The notes below the pieces were generated by a model. That model made no database searches and was not told the DNA's origin. It was given only the letters and a program-made list of their open reading frames with translations. From Caldilineaceae bacterium (GTDB lineage: Bacteria > Chloroflexota > Anaerolineae > Caldilineales > Caldilineaceae), in contig JACSRH010000130.1 in the NCBI GenBank assembly GCA_014879855.1, positions 1 to 15,384 of the forward strand: a stretch of 15,384 nt of DNA, given 5' to 3'. How positions within the stretch are numbered: the first letter of the stretch is position 1; the number at the start of each line of letters is the position of its first letter. The position numbers were made by a program, and so were the translations under genes. Below, in pieces: positions 7,430-14,563 of the stretch.

Positions 7430-9534
7430 CACTTTTGCCGCAGTTGTACATGGCCGACAGCTTTCTCGAAGCCTTTGACAAGCTGCCGCTCACCCCGCGC
7501 AAGAAAGTGCGTGAATTCCTCATCAAATTTCGCCACGACCCGACCGCGGCCAGCATCCACTACGAGCCGATCCACGACACGCGCGACGGCCGCGTGCGCA
7601 CCGTACGCATCGATCTTACCTACCGGGCGGTCGTGCTGCACCCGGAGGGGGGCGCCGAGTATGTGCTGGTGTGGGTGGATCACCACGACGATGCGATGAA
7701 TTGGGCCAAAAACAAGCTCTTTCCGGTGCATCCGGCAACGGGCGCGCTGCAAGCGCTCGATCTGCAGATGGTCGAAGTCGCCAATCGCCGCGCGGCGGAG
7801 AAGCCAGCCGCCAAACCGCTGGCAGCCTACGCGCTCTTCGAGACCTTTGACGACGCCGATCTGCTGCGCACCGGTGTGCCGGAGATGCTGCTGCCATCGG
7901 TGCGTGCGCTGCATGACGAGGAGGAGTTGGAGCGGCTGCGCCCCTTTCTGCCGGCGGAGGCGTATGAGGCGCTCTTCTACATCGCCAGCCTGGGCTGTTC
8001 GGTCGACGAAGCACTGCTTCATGCAGGGGCGCCGCACGAGCATGTGGCGGAGACGGCCAGTGTCGCCAGCGCGCTTGCCCATCCCGACAGCCAGCGGCGC
8101 TTCCACCTGATCGAAAGCACCGAAGAACTGGACGAAATCCTCGATGCGCCGCTGGCGAAGTGGCGCATCTTTCTGCATCCCAGCCAGGCGCGGCTGGTCG
8201 AACGCCATTTCAATGGGCCGGCGCGTGTGCTGGGCGGCGCGGGCACGGGCAAGACGGTCGTCGCCATGCACCGGGCGCGCCACCTCGCCCGCAATATCTT
8301 CACCGCGCCCGACGACCGCATTCTTTTCACGACCTTCACCCGCAACCTGGCGGCCAATATCCGCCAGAATCTGGAGAATCTCTGCGGCGCGGAGATGGCG
8401 CGCATTGAGGTCACCAATCTGCACGCGTGGGCCATGGAACTGCTGCGCCGGTACGGCGAGCCGGTGACGATTGTGGAGGAAGACGCGCGGCGCCAGTGCT
8501 GGAGGAACGCCATGGAGCGGGCCGGCGGCGCGTGGGACGAAACCTTTGTGCAGCGCGAATGGACGGCGGTCGTGCAGGCGCAGGGCCTCGATCAGCGCGC
8601 CGGCTATCTGCGCGTGTCGCGCCAGGGGCAGGGTGCGCCGCTCACCCGCAGCCAGCGCGCCGAGTTGTGGGCGATCTTTGCGGCCTATCGCACGGAGCTG
8701 GAGCGGCTGGGGCGCATGGAGTGGCCGGATGTGATCCGCCGTGCGACCCAACTGCTGGCGGCGCGGCCTGTGACGCTGCCATACCGGGCGATCCTTGTCG
8801 ATGAGAGCCAGGATCTGGATGCGGGGGAGCTGCGCTTGCTGCGCGCCATGGTCCCGGAAGGCGCCAACGATCTTTTCTTTGTCGGTGACGCGCACCAGCG
8901 CATCTATGGCCAGCCGGTGGTGATGAGCCAGTGCGGGATTGCGATCCGCGGCCGCGCGGCCAGGCTGCGCATCAACTACCGCACGACCGAGGAGATCCGC
9001 CGCTGGGCAACCGGCGTGCTGGGCGGTGCGGCCATCGACGACCTGGACGGTGGCCGCGACGATCTGACCGCCTATCATTCGATCCTGCACGGGCTGCCGC
9101 CGACGGTGCGCCGCTTTGCAACGCTGGCGGCGGAGCTGGCGTTTGTACTTGATGGGATTCGCACCTTGCGCGAGACAACTGAGTTCGACCGCATCTGTCT
9201 CGTCGCGCGCACCCACTGGCAGTTGCGCGACGAACTCCTGCCGGCGCTACGAGCGGCGGGCATCCCGTACCTGCTGCTCGAAGCGGAGACGCCCGACTAT
9301 ATCGGCTCCGGCGTGCGGCTGGCAACGATGCACCGCGTCAAAGGGCTGGAGTTCGAGCATGTGCTGATCGCCGGCGTCAACGCGGGTGTCATCCCGCCGG
9401 CGGGCGTGGTGGCGGAAGAGGAGATCGTGCGCGAGCGCTGCCTGCTGCACGTGGCTGCGTCGCGCGCACGCGAGACGCTGACGGTGACGGGGTGGGGGGA
9501 GACGAGTCCGCTGGTGGAGACATTGGGGGAATGA
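7426..9534 (+). CDS. UvrD/Rep-family SF1 helicase with N-terminal RelE/ParE-like domain
   Basis: 702 residues from the ATG at 7426. Residues 13-99 look like a RelE/ParE-fold domain: paired N-terminal helices (FLEAFDKLP, then RKKVREFLIKFRHDP), then the strands VRTVRIDLTYRAVVL and YVLVWVDHHDDAMNWA. The last is laid out like the 'LLRVGHRREVY' end of RelE-type toxins. I do not see the charged catalytic residues of ribosome-dependent RelE, so it may be a binding module. After a linker, the helicase shows Walker A GGAGTGKT (270-277), motif Ia FTTFTRNLAANI, Walker B DESQD (459-463), motif III GDAHQRIYG (487-495), motif IV INYRTTEEI, motif V MHRVKGLEFEH (from 635), and motif VI HVAASRAR (675-682). 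It should be an ATP-driven 3'-5' DNA translocase; no nuclease motif is seen. The ATGA overlap with addA implies co-translation and perhaps work with AddAB. Similar toxin-fold/UvrD fusions occur in other bacteria, from memory of protein families; their biological job is unclear to me. Confidence 0.85.
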   Translation: MTLLPQLYMADSFLEAFDKLPLTPRKKVREFLIKFRHDPTAASIHYEPIHDTRDGRVRTVRIDLTYRAVVLHPEGGAEYVLVWVDHHDDAMNWAKNKLFPVHPATGALQALDLQMVEVANRRAAEKPAAKPLAAYALFETFDDADLLRTGVPEMLLPSVRALHDEEELERLRPFLPAEAYEALFYIASLGCSVDEALLHAGAPHEHVAETASVASALAHPDSQRRFHLIESTEELDEILDAPLAKWRIFLHPSQARLVERHFNGPARVLGGAGTGKTVVAMHRARHLARNIFTAPDDRILFTTFTRNLAANIRQNLENLCGAEMARIEVTNLHAWAMELLRRYGEPVTIVEEDARRQCWRNAMERAGGAWDETFVQREWTAVVQAQGLDQRAGYLRVSRQGQGAPLTRSQRAELWAIFAAYRTELERLGRMEWPDVIRRATQLLAARPVTLPYRAILVDESQDLDAGELRLLRAMVPEGANDLFFVGDAHQRIYGQPVVMSQCGIAIRGRAARLRINYRTTEEIRRWATGVLGGAAIDDLDGGRDDLTAYHSILHGLPPTVRRFATLAAELAFVLDGIRTLRETTEFDRICLVARTHWQLRDELLPALRAAGIPYLLLEAETPDYIGSGVRLATMHRVKGLEFEHVLIAGVNAGVIPPAGVVAEEEIVRERCLLHVAASRARETLTVTGWGETSPLVETLGE

Positions 9535-9553
9535 CAGAGTGACGCCATGATTG

Positions 9554-10876
9554 TCACGTCCCTAGCGAACTCGTCACATCGAGCTCGCGATCCATCGTGC
9601 GCACGAAAGGTTGCAGCGCCAGCCAGACGGCAACACCGACCAGGGCGACGCCTGCCCCGAAAAAGAGCCAGCTCACCGAGCCGCGGCTGAGCGCGCCGGC
9701 GATTGCCTGCGAGAGCGGCGCCAGCCCGACATTGGCAAAGAGGATCAGGCTCATGATGCGTCCCAGCAGGTCGGGCGGCGTGCGGCGCTGCAGATAGGTA
9801 ATTAAGCGGATCGACAGATAGCCGTTGCCCAGCCCCAGCGCCGCCATGATCGCGGCGCCGGCCCAGGTTGTTGTGATCCAGCCCATCGCCATCATCCCGG
9901 CGCCAAAAAAGGTGACAAAGAGAATGACGATCAACCCAGTCGCGCGCGTGGTGCGCACCATGCCGGCGACGACAATGCCGAGCAGATTGCCGCCCGCGTA
10001 CGCGCCCATGATTATGCCAAAGGCCGCCGCGCCTTCAGCCAGCCGCTGGTTGGCCAGCACAGGCACCCCCACGGCCAGCGGCCCGACGATCAGCAGATTG
10101 AGCGCCGCAATCAGGATCAGGAGCGAGCGCAACATCGGCTGCTCCCACGCATAGTGCAGCCCCTGGCGAATCGCCTGCCAGACATCCTGCTGCGCTGCCG
10201 CTGCGCCGGTTTGTCTGGCCGCACGCGCCTGGATCAGCCACAACGTCACCACCGAGATCGCAAAGGTGGCCGCATCCAGCAGCAACGCGACGCCGACGCC
10301 AAGCTGCGGCGAAGCAGTGCTGGCCGCGCCAAAGTGGGCAAACCACGCGATCACTCCGCCCGCCAGCATCGGCCCCAGAAAGCTGACCAACTGGCTGCTG
10401 CCTTGCACCAGCGCGTTGCCGCCCTGCAACTCCTCCGGCCGCGTCACCGTGGGCAGGATCGCCATCGACGCGGGCAGAAAAAAGCCGGAGACCACGCCAA
10501 AGATCAGGGCAAATCCATAGAACATCCAGACTTGCATCGCGCCGGTCAGCACCAACACCGCCAGCACTAGCGTCAGCGCCAGGCGCCCCAGGTCGGAGAG
10601 CAGCATGACGGTGCGCGGCGAAAAACGGTCGGTGATGGCGCCGCCGATCAAGGTGAAGATCGCGCGCGGCACGCCGCCCAACGCCAGCACCATTCCCAGC
10701 GCCAGCGGGTCGTTGGTCAGTTGCAGCACGAGCCAGGAGATGGCGATAAAGTGGAAATGATCGCCGAGCAATGAGGTTGCCTGGCCGATCCAGAGCAGGC
10801 GGAAGTCGCGCAGACGCAGCACGCGCACAAGGGGGCTGCCCGTGAGCGAGCCGGCGCTGCCAATCTCTTCAAACAT
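9554..10876 (-). CDS. Major facilitator superfamily exporter (MFS_3/EntS-like)
   Basis: 440 residues of mostly hydrophobic helices, consistent with about 12 membrane spans. The start RLRDFRLLWIGQATSLLGDHF (split here as RLRDFRLLWIGQ and ATSLLGDHF) is typical of the MFS_3 or transmembrane secretion-effector group, which includes the enterobactin exporter EntS. The family loop motif appears as GGAITDRFSPR (78-88), between helices 2 and 3. FLPASMAILPTV and the second-half loop YLQRRTPPDLLGRIMSL are also characteristic. It should be a proton-driven exporter in the inner membrane; the substrate cannot be told. The start ATG (10874-10876 on the plus strand) is preceded by agaagga seven bases away. 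Its 3' end converges on the helicase gene with a 19-bp gap, in which I see no convincing terminator. Confidence 0.88.
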   Translation of the reverse strand: MFEEIGSAGSLTGSPLVRVLRLRDFRLLWIGQATSLLGDHFHFIAISWLVLQLTNDPLALGMVLALGGVPRAIFTLIGGAITDRFSPRTVMLLSDLGRLALTLVLAVLVLTGAMQVWMFYGFALIFGVVSGFFLPASMAILPTVTRPEELQGGNALVQGSSQLVSFLGPMLAGGVIAWFAHFGAASTASPQLGVGVALLLDAATFAISVVTLWLIQARAARQTGAAAAQQDVWQAIRQGLHYAWEQPMLRSLLILIAALNLLIVGPLAVGVPVLANQRLAEGAAAFGIIMGAYAGGNLLGIVVAGMVRTTRATGLIVILFVTFFGAGMMAMGWITTTWAGAAIMAALGLGNGYLSIRLITYLQRRTPPDLLGRIMSLILFANVGLAPLSQAIAGALSRGSVSWLFFGAGVALVGVAVWLALQPFVRTMDRELDVTSSLGT

Positions 10877-11176
10877 GGATGCATCCTTCTCGGTTTTGGT
10901 GTATCCTAGGCCCCTGCGCTGTCGTGAATAGTACGCAGCGGCAAGGCAAAAGGTTGCGCGAGAGGGGCGAGTTGCGAGGGGCGACGGCTCAGCCTATTCT
11001 TATTGATTTGTAACGATGCAGCCGGATGAAAATAGAACGCAGATCAGGTGGATGCTGGCGGATCAGATCAGCGAAAATCAGCGCAATCCGCGTCATCCGC
11101 GTTCCCTTTCTTCATCGATCTCTGTCTCGCCTGAATCGTTACATTGATTTTATCAAACCCAGAAGCGGAAATTGCT
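10877..11176. other. Divergent intergenic region between the MFS and aldo/keto reductase genes
   Basis: About 300 bp without a supported gene. It holds the MFS ribosome binding site (minus strand, 10884-10890), the degenerate palindromic repeat at 11035-11105, and somewhat AT-richer stretches (around 11000-11035 and 11140-11157) where promoters for the two divergent genes could lie. One weak -10-like hexamer for the MFS gene, TAGGAT, is read on the minus strand at 10903-10908. I see no -35/-10 pair good enough to call. The reductase frame is open back to a TTG at 11144, but that would be an unusually weak start. Confidence 0.6.
11035..11105. repeat. Degenerate copy of the 'atccgcgtcatccgcg' palindromic repeat
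   Basis: The outer arms gaacgc and gcgttc (ending 11104) and the inner arms gcggat and atccgc can pair, with a degenerate middle. The right arm at 11085-11105 is identical over 21 bases to 12211-12231 in the second copy, and the inner block aatcagcgc (11076-11084) recurs at 12192-12200, so the two are one family in the same orientation. The left arm is much more diverged than in the second copy. Confidence 0.75.
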
Positions 11177-12160
11177 ATGCAAATGATTGAACTGTCCACG
11201 GCGGGTCTTAAGCTGTCGGTGCTTTGTCTGGGGGGCGGCCCGCTGGGCAGTGCGCTGGACGAGCGTGACTCCTTTGCGCTGCTCGACGCTTTTGTCGACG
11301 CCGGCGGCAATTTTATTGATACGGCGAAGGTCTATGCCGATTGGCTGCCCGGTGAGCGCAGCGTCAGCGAGAAGACGATCGGGCGCTGGCTGCGTGCGCG
11401 TAAGCATCCTTCGCCCATGATCGTGGCGACCAAAGGCGCGCATCCTGACCTCGCCACAATGCACCGGCCGCGCCTGTCGCCCAAAGAGATTGTCACCGAC
11501 CTGGAGCAGAGCCTGCGGAGCTTGCAAGTGGAGGTTATCGACCTCTACTGGCTGCACCGCGACGATCCCAACCGCCCGGTCGAGGAGACCATCGACGCGT
11601 TGCAGGCGCAGATGCAGGCGGGCAAAATCCGCGCTTATGGCTGCTCAAACTGGCGCGCCAGGCGCATTGCCGCGGCCCAGATGTATGCCCGGCGCCGTGG
11701 CTGGCCCGGTTTTGTCGCCAACCAGATGCTGTGGAGCTTGGCCGCGGTCGCAAACCACACGCTGCCCGACCCGACGATGGTGGCGATGGATGCGGCGCTG
11801 CTGGATCTGCACATCGACACACACCTGCCCGCCATCCCCTACGCGTCGCAGGCCAACGGCTTTTTCCAGCGCCTCGCTCACGACCAACTGGCCGGCTTGA
11901 ATGACGCCAGCCGCCGCCTCTATGACACGCCGCAGAATCGGCGCCGCTTTCAACGCGTGCAGACGCTGGCCGCGGAGACGGGTCTGTCGATCACCGCCAT
12001 CGTGCTCGGCTATCTGCGCGGCCAGCCTTTCCCGACGATCCCGATCATCGGCTGTCGCACCATCGCCCAGGTGCAAGATAGCTGCCGCGCCGCCGACGTA
12101 ACCCTGAGCGCAGCACAGATTGCCTTTTTGGAAGGCGGGGAGAGAATAGGACGCGGATGA
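11177..12160 (+). CDS. Aldo/keto reductase
   Basis: 327 residues from the ATG at 11177, a normal length for the family. It should be a cytoplasmic (beta/alpha)8-barrel NAD(P)H-dependent oxidoreductase that reduces aldehydes or ketones, probably sugar-related. The catalytic tetrad is complete: D48 and Y53 (FIDTAKVYAD), K86 (MIVATKGA) and H127 (DLYWLHRDD). Further family marks are YGCSNW (155-158 for GCSN) and the C-terminal cofactor-binding strand IPIIGCRT (288-295). The substrate cannot be told from sequence. A weak agcgga-type ribosome binding site lies about seven bases before the chosen ATG; an ATG at 11183 and a TTG at 11144 are alternatives. The stop codon TGA (12158-12160) and the final Arg-Gly are supplied by the left arm of an inverted repeat, so the natural C-terminus may have been altered by repeat insertion. 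It is probably transcribed alone and converges on the O-antigen-ligase-like gene. Confidence 0.9.
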   Translation: MQMIELSTAGLKLSVLCLGGGPLGSALDERDSFALLDAFVDAGGNFIDTAKVYADWLPGERSVSEKTIGRWLRARKHPSPMIVATKGAHPDLATMHRPRLSPKEIVTDLEQSLRSLQVEVIDLYWLHRDDPNRPVEETIDALQAQMQAGKIRAYGCSNWRARRIAAAQMYARRRGWPGFVANQMLWSLAAVANHTLPDPTMVAMDAALLDLHIDTHLPAIPYASQANGFFQRLAHDQLAGLNDASRRLYDTPQNRRRFQRVQTLAAETGLSITAIVLGYLRGQPFPTIPIIGCRTIAQVQDSCRAADVTLSAAQIAFLEGGERIGRG

Positions 12161-12228
12161 CGCGGATTGGACGGATTCACACGGATTAAAAAATCAGCGC
12201 CGATCCGTCCAATCCGCGTCATCCGCGT
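12151..12228. repeat. Perfect 26-bp inverted repeat between and overlapping two convergent genes
   Basis: The arm 12151-12176 (begins acgcggatgacgcggatt) is the exact reverse complement of 12203-12228, with a 26-base spacer. Each arm contains cgcggatga, and that TGA is the stop codon of the gene entering from that side: 12158-12160 for the reductase and 12219-12221 (minus strand) for the ligase-like gene. The structure would form a strong hairpin in either transcript and so may work as a bidirectional transcription end, though long T-tracts are absent. It is the well-preserved member of the family also seen at 11035-11105. Confidence 0.95.
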
Positions 12229-14441
12229 TCCATCTCTGCCTCTGCCCCGAGGTGGAAGATCAACACCCAGACGAGCATCAATTCGGGCAGCGCGTAGCTG
12301 ACGTCGATCAACCCGTGGGCAAGCCCGGCCGCGGCCGCGGCGAGACAGCCGAGCGCCAGCGCGGCTTCGCGCGGTTGCGCCACGCTCCCCTGCAGCCAGC
12401 GCCAGATCCCCAAGACCCCCGCGCCCAGCCAGCTCATTCCCAGCACCAGGCCGGGTAGCCCCAGCCGCGTCCACCAGTCCAGCAGCACGTTGTGCGGGTG
12501 GTTGAGATTTGGCTCCTGCCACGCCGTGGGCAGCAGATAGTCGCTGCGGTAATGATAGAGAAATTGATCCGGCCCTACGCCCCGCAGCGGGTGGTCGAGC
12601 GCCATCTGCCACGCGCTGCGCCACAATTGCATGCGCAAAAAACCGGTTCCCTGCTCAAAATCCAGCAGCCGTTGAAAACGCTCCGCGCCGGCAAAGGGCG
12701 CCAGCATCCCCGCGCCGATCACGAGCAGCGCGGCCAGCAGCGCGAGCCGCGTCACCGGACGCCCCTGCCGGCGCAGCAACCAGAAGCCGCCCACGCCCAG
12801 CACCAGCAGTGCAGCCGGGGCGGCGAGCAGCAGCGTCCCCTTGCTGAAGGTGAGCAGCCAGGCCAGCGCCTGCGGCGCGGCCAGCAGCGCCCACAGCAGC
12901 CGCTGGCCGCGGCCGGGCAGCAGCAGCACCAGCGCCAGCGTGACCGGCGCCGTGCGGTCGAGGTAGAGCGCCAGGTTGTTGGCCGAATCGTAGAGCGCTT
13001 GCACGCGACGCACACCTTCGGCCGCGGAGACAAAGCCGCTCCCGGTGGCAAAGCCCCACAGCCCGATCAGCGCGACGGCGCTGGCGCCCGCGGTCCAGCC
13101 GGCGACCAGCAGCCAGCGCTCGCGCGCCGGCTGGCGCGATCTGTGCAGGAGGGTGAGCAGCAGCAGCGCGAAGATCAGCGTGTTGAGAAAGAGCGTGCGC
13201 CACTCGCGCAGCGCCAGCGCGGGATAGCGCACATCGACGCTGGCGACCAGCGCCCACGCCACGACCAGCGCCAGCAAGAGCATGGTCACCTGCTGGACGC
13301 GCGCGACTGCCTTCTGCGCGGTGAAAGGTTCGACGCCCGCCAGCCAGAGCAGCACGCGGCGCCCCACGAGCACCGCCACGCCCCCCGCCAGCCCGACATC
13401 GATGATGCCGAGCGCGCGCCCCGGCAGCAACGGCAGGGGAAGCGCGTAGGCGGCCGGCAGGGCAAAGAGCAGCGCCGCAAACCAGAGCGTTGGTCGCAGC
13501 AGACCCGCCATCCCAATCAGTGCGATGCCAACCAGCGTCACCGGCCACCACAGCCCCACTGTCCCGGCGACTGCCAGCGTTGCGCCGGCCGCCAGCAGCA
13601 TCCACGCCGCGGGATGCTCGGACGCCTCGACCAGGCGGCGGAAGAAAGGCAGCGCCACCGTGGGAGGCAGTGGCACATGCACAGTCCGCTGCCGAGTTGC
13701 AACGGCCAACCACCATCCTATCAGCCACAGCCCAACCAGCAGCAGCAGCACCCCCGGCCATGCCGGCGCTGCGAGCAGCGCGCGCGGCCCGTTTGGGATC
13801 AAGAGCGCATCCGGCGCCGGATCGACAGCGACCGCGCGCAGCGGCGCCTGGCCCCAGCCGCGCCAGAATTCCAGGCGGGCGGTGTGGACACCTTCCGGGA
13901 AGCTCCCAGCTTCCCGGAAGGGCGGGGCGCGCTGCACCTCGATCCAGCGCAGTTGATCGTGTGCAGCCTGCTCGGCCAGTTCCGGCGCCAGCAGCGTGGT
14001 GTAGCCGGCTGCCGCGCCCCGGTTGTCGAGATTGCCGGCGATGAGAGGCAGCCGGTTGGCCGGCGCGCCATCGACAGTGGCGTAGAGATAGGCCCAGTAG
14101 TCGCCCGGCGCCAGCAGCAGCCAGAGCGAGTCGCCGGTGTAGGCGAAGGTGATGACGCCCGCGGGCTCGCCAAAGGGATCGGCTGGCTCGGCGGGGCCGG
14201 CGCCGGCCGCACTCACCTGCCAGCCGGGGGAGTAGTCAAAGAGCGGGCTGTCGGCCGCGGCCACGACGCCGGGTGTCAACACGACGACCGTGGCAGGGGT
14301 GGCGCCGCAGCCAGGACACGCCCGCCACGCAATCGTCAGCAGCAGCCAGAGCAGCGCAGCAGCCACCAATAGCGCGCCGGCCAGGCCGCGCCAGTAGCCA
14401 GTGCGGGCAGGACTCTGTTGGGTGAGATCGGCGCTTGTCAT
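12219..14441 (-). CDS. O-antigen ligase/polymerase-like (Wzy_C) membrane protein with extracytoplasmic N-terminal domain
   Basis: 740 residues from the ATG at 14439-14441. A first membrane span (about 20-40) is followed by a polar, probably beta-rich region (about 45-215, with CPGC at its start) that should lie outside the membrane. Then come many hydrophobic spans (about 228-590 and 655-730). The Wzy_C/WaaL signature is near the end: GVGPDQFLYHY (621-631), then HPHNVLLDWWTRLGLPGL (648-665). Such proteins transfer or polymerise glycans on lipid carriers at the outer face of the membrane; the acceptor here is unknown. The frame extends to an ATG at 14492, but the start at 14441 places the membrane span normally after ~19 residues. 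Neither start has a good ribosome binding site. Residues 174-184 are encoded by a hairpin repeat, and the last residues, ERG-stop, come from an arm of another repeat. Its promoter must lie in the short divergent region shared with the toxin-antitoxin operon. Confidence 0.8.
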   Translation of the reverse strand: MTSADLTQQSPARTGYWRGLAGALLVAAALLWLLLTIAWRACPGCGATPATVVVLTPGVVAAADSPLFDYSPGWQVSAAGAGPAEPADPFGEPAGVITFAYTGDSLWLLLAPGDYWAYLYATVDGAPANRLPLIAGNLDNRGAAAGYTTLLAPELAEQAAHDQLRWIEVQRAPPFREAGSFPEGVHTARLEFWRGWGQAPLRAVAVDPAPDALLIPNGPRALLAAPAWPGVLLLLVGLWLIGWWLAVATRQRTVHVPLPPTVALPFFRRLVEASEHPAAWMLLAAGATLAVAGTVGLWWPVTLVGIALIGMAGLLRPTLWFAALLFALPAAYALPLPLLPGRALGIIDVGLAGGVAVLVGRRVLLWLAGVEPFTAQKAVARVQQVTMLLLALVVAWALVASVDVRYPALALREWRTLFLNTLIFALLLLTLLHRSRQPARERWLLVAGWTAGASAVALIGLWGFATGSGFVSAAEGVRRVQALYDSANNLALYLDRTAPVTLALVLLLPGRGQRLLWALLAAPQALAWLLTFSKGTLLLAAPAALLVLGVGGFWLLRRQGRPVTRLALLAALLVIGAGMLAPFAGAERFQRLLDFEQGTGFLRMQLWRSAWQMALDHPLRGVGPDQFLYHYRSDYLLPTAWQEPNLNHPHNVLLDWWTRLGLPGLVLGMSWLGAGVLGIWRWLQGSVAQPREAALALGCLAAAAAGLAHGLIDVSYALPELMLVWVLIFHLGAEAEMERG
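13891..13921. repeat. In-frame hairpin repeat ('cttcccggaagct' family) inside the ligase-like gene
   Basis: The arm ccttccgggaagct (13891-13904) pairs perfectly with agcttcccggaagg (13908-13921) around a three-base loop. The hairpin codes for PFREAGSFPEG (residues 174-184) in the predicted extracytoplasmic domain, with no loss of frame. The arms carry the same 11- to 13-base core as the hairpin at 15321-15352, with the order of the two arms exchanged, so both belong to one repeat family. Confidence 0.9.
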
Positions 14442-14448
14442 AGAGGGC

Positions 14449-14454
14449 AGTCTA
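14449..14454 (-). promoter_or_regulatory. Possible -10 element for the ligase-like gene (leaderless transcript?)
   Basis: On the minus strand TGATAGACT reads as an extended -10-like element (TAGACT, four of six consensus bases) ending only seven bases before the ATG at 14441. With no ribosome binding site visible, transcription starting at or near the ATG would give a leaderless message. There is no clear -35 box. This is weak evidence. Confidence 0.25.
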
Positions 14455-14491
14455 TCACAGCGGGTGCGGAAGTTGGGCGCGGCGCACGCCA

Positions 14492-14519
14492 TTTTGCACT
14501 GCGTCGGCTGTGGTATAAT
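14492..14519 (+). promoter_or_regulatory. Promoter of the toxin-antitoxin operon (extended -10)
   Basis: The consensus TATAAT at 14514-14519 is preceded by TG at 14511-14512, forming an extended -10. A poor -35, ttttgc (14492-14497), lies 16 bases upstream. Expected initiation near 14526 leaves a leader of about 38 bases before the antitoxin ATG at 14564. Confidence 0.7.
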
Positions 14520-14547
14520 CAGAAAATCTGCACAGGCAGAAAATCTG
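14520..14547 (+). promoter_or_regulatory. Candidate operator: two direct copies of CAGAAAATCTG
   Basis: The 11-base sequence cagaaaatctg occurs at 14520-14530 and 14537-14547, with starts 17 bases apart. Each copy is itself a near-palindrome (CAGA, three A, TCTG). The first copy begins on the base after the -10 box and covers the expected transcription start. This is where an AbrB-fold antitoxin, alone or with its toxin, would be expected to bind to repress its own operon. Confidence 0.6.
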
Positions 14548-14550
14548 GTG

Positions 14551-14557
14551 GGAGGAG
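14551..14557 (+). promoter_or_regulatory. Ribosome binding site of the antitoxin gene
   Basis: The sequence ggaggag lies six bases before the ATG at 14564. It is much stronger than anything in front of the toxin gene, which fits the usual excess of antitoxin over toxin. Confidence 0.8.
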
Positions 14558-14563
14558 TCCAGC

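Noticed and set aside
7279..9216. A 645-codon open frame on the minus strand opposite the helicase gene
   Set aside because: The plus strand carries every UvrD motif in order. The antisense product is Arg/Gln/His-rich with no recognisable motif.
9532..9557. Possible small hairpin (tgaca...tgtca) between the converging helicase and MFS genes
   Set aside because: The stem is only five base pairs with a long loop and no T-tract; too weak to call a terminator.
11144..11176. TTG start for the aldo/keto reductase, adding 11 residues
   Set aside because: The added residues have no family similarity, and the ATG at 11177 puts the first barrel strand at the usual distance from the N-terminus.
12492..14372. 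A 626-codon open frame on the plus strand opposite the ligase-like gene
   Set aside because: It is antisense to a gene with a clear Wzy_C signature, and its product is a low-complexity Gln/Arg/Ala-rich string. Long open antisense frames are expected at this GC content.
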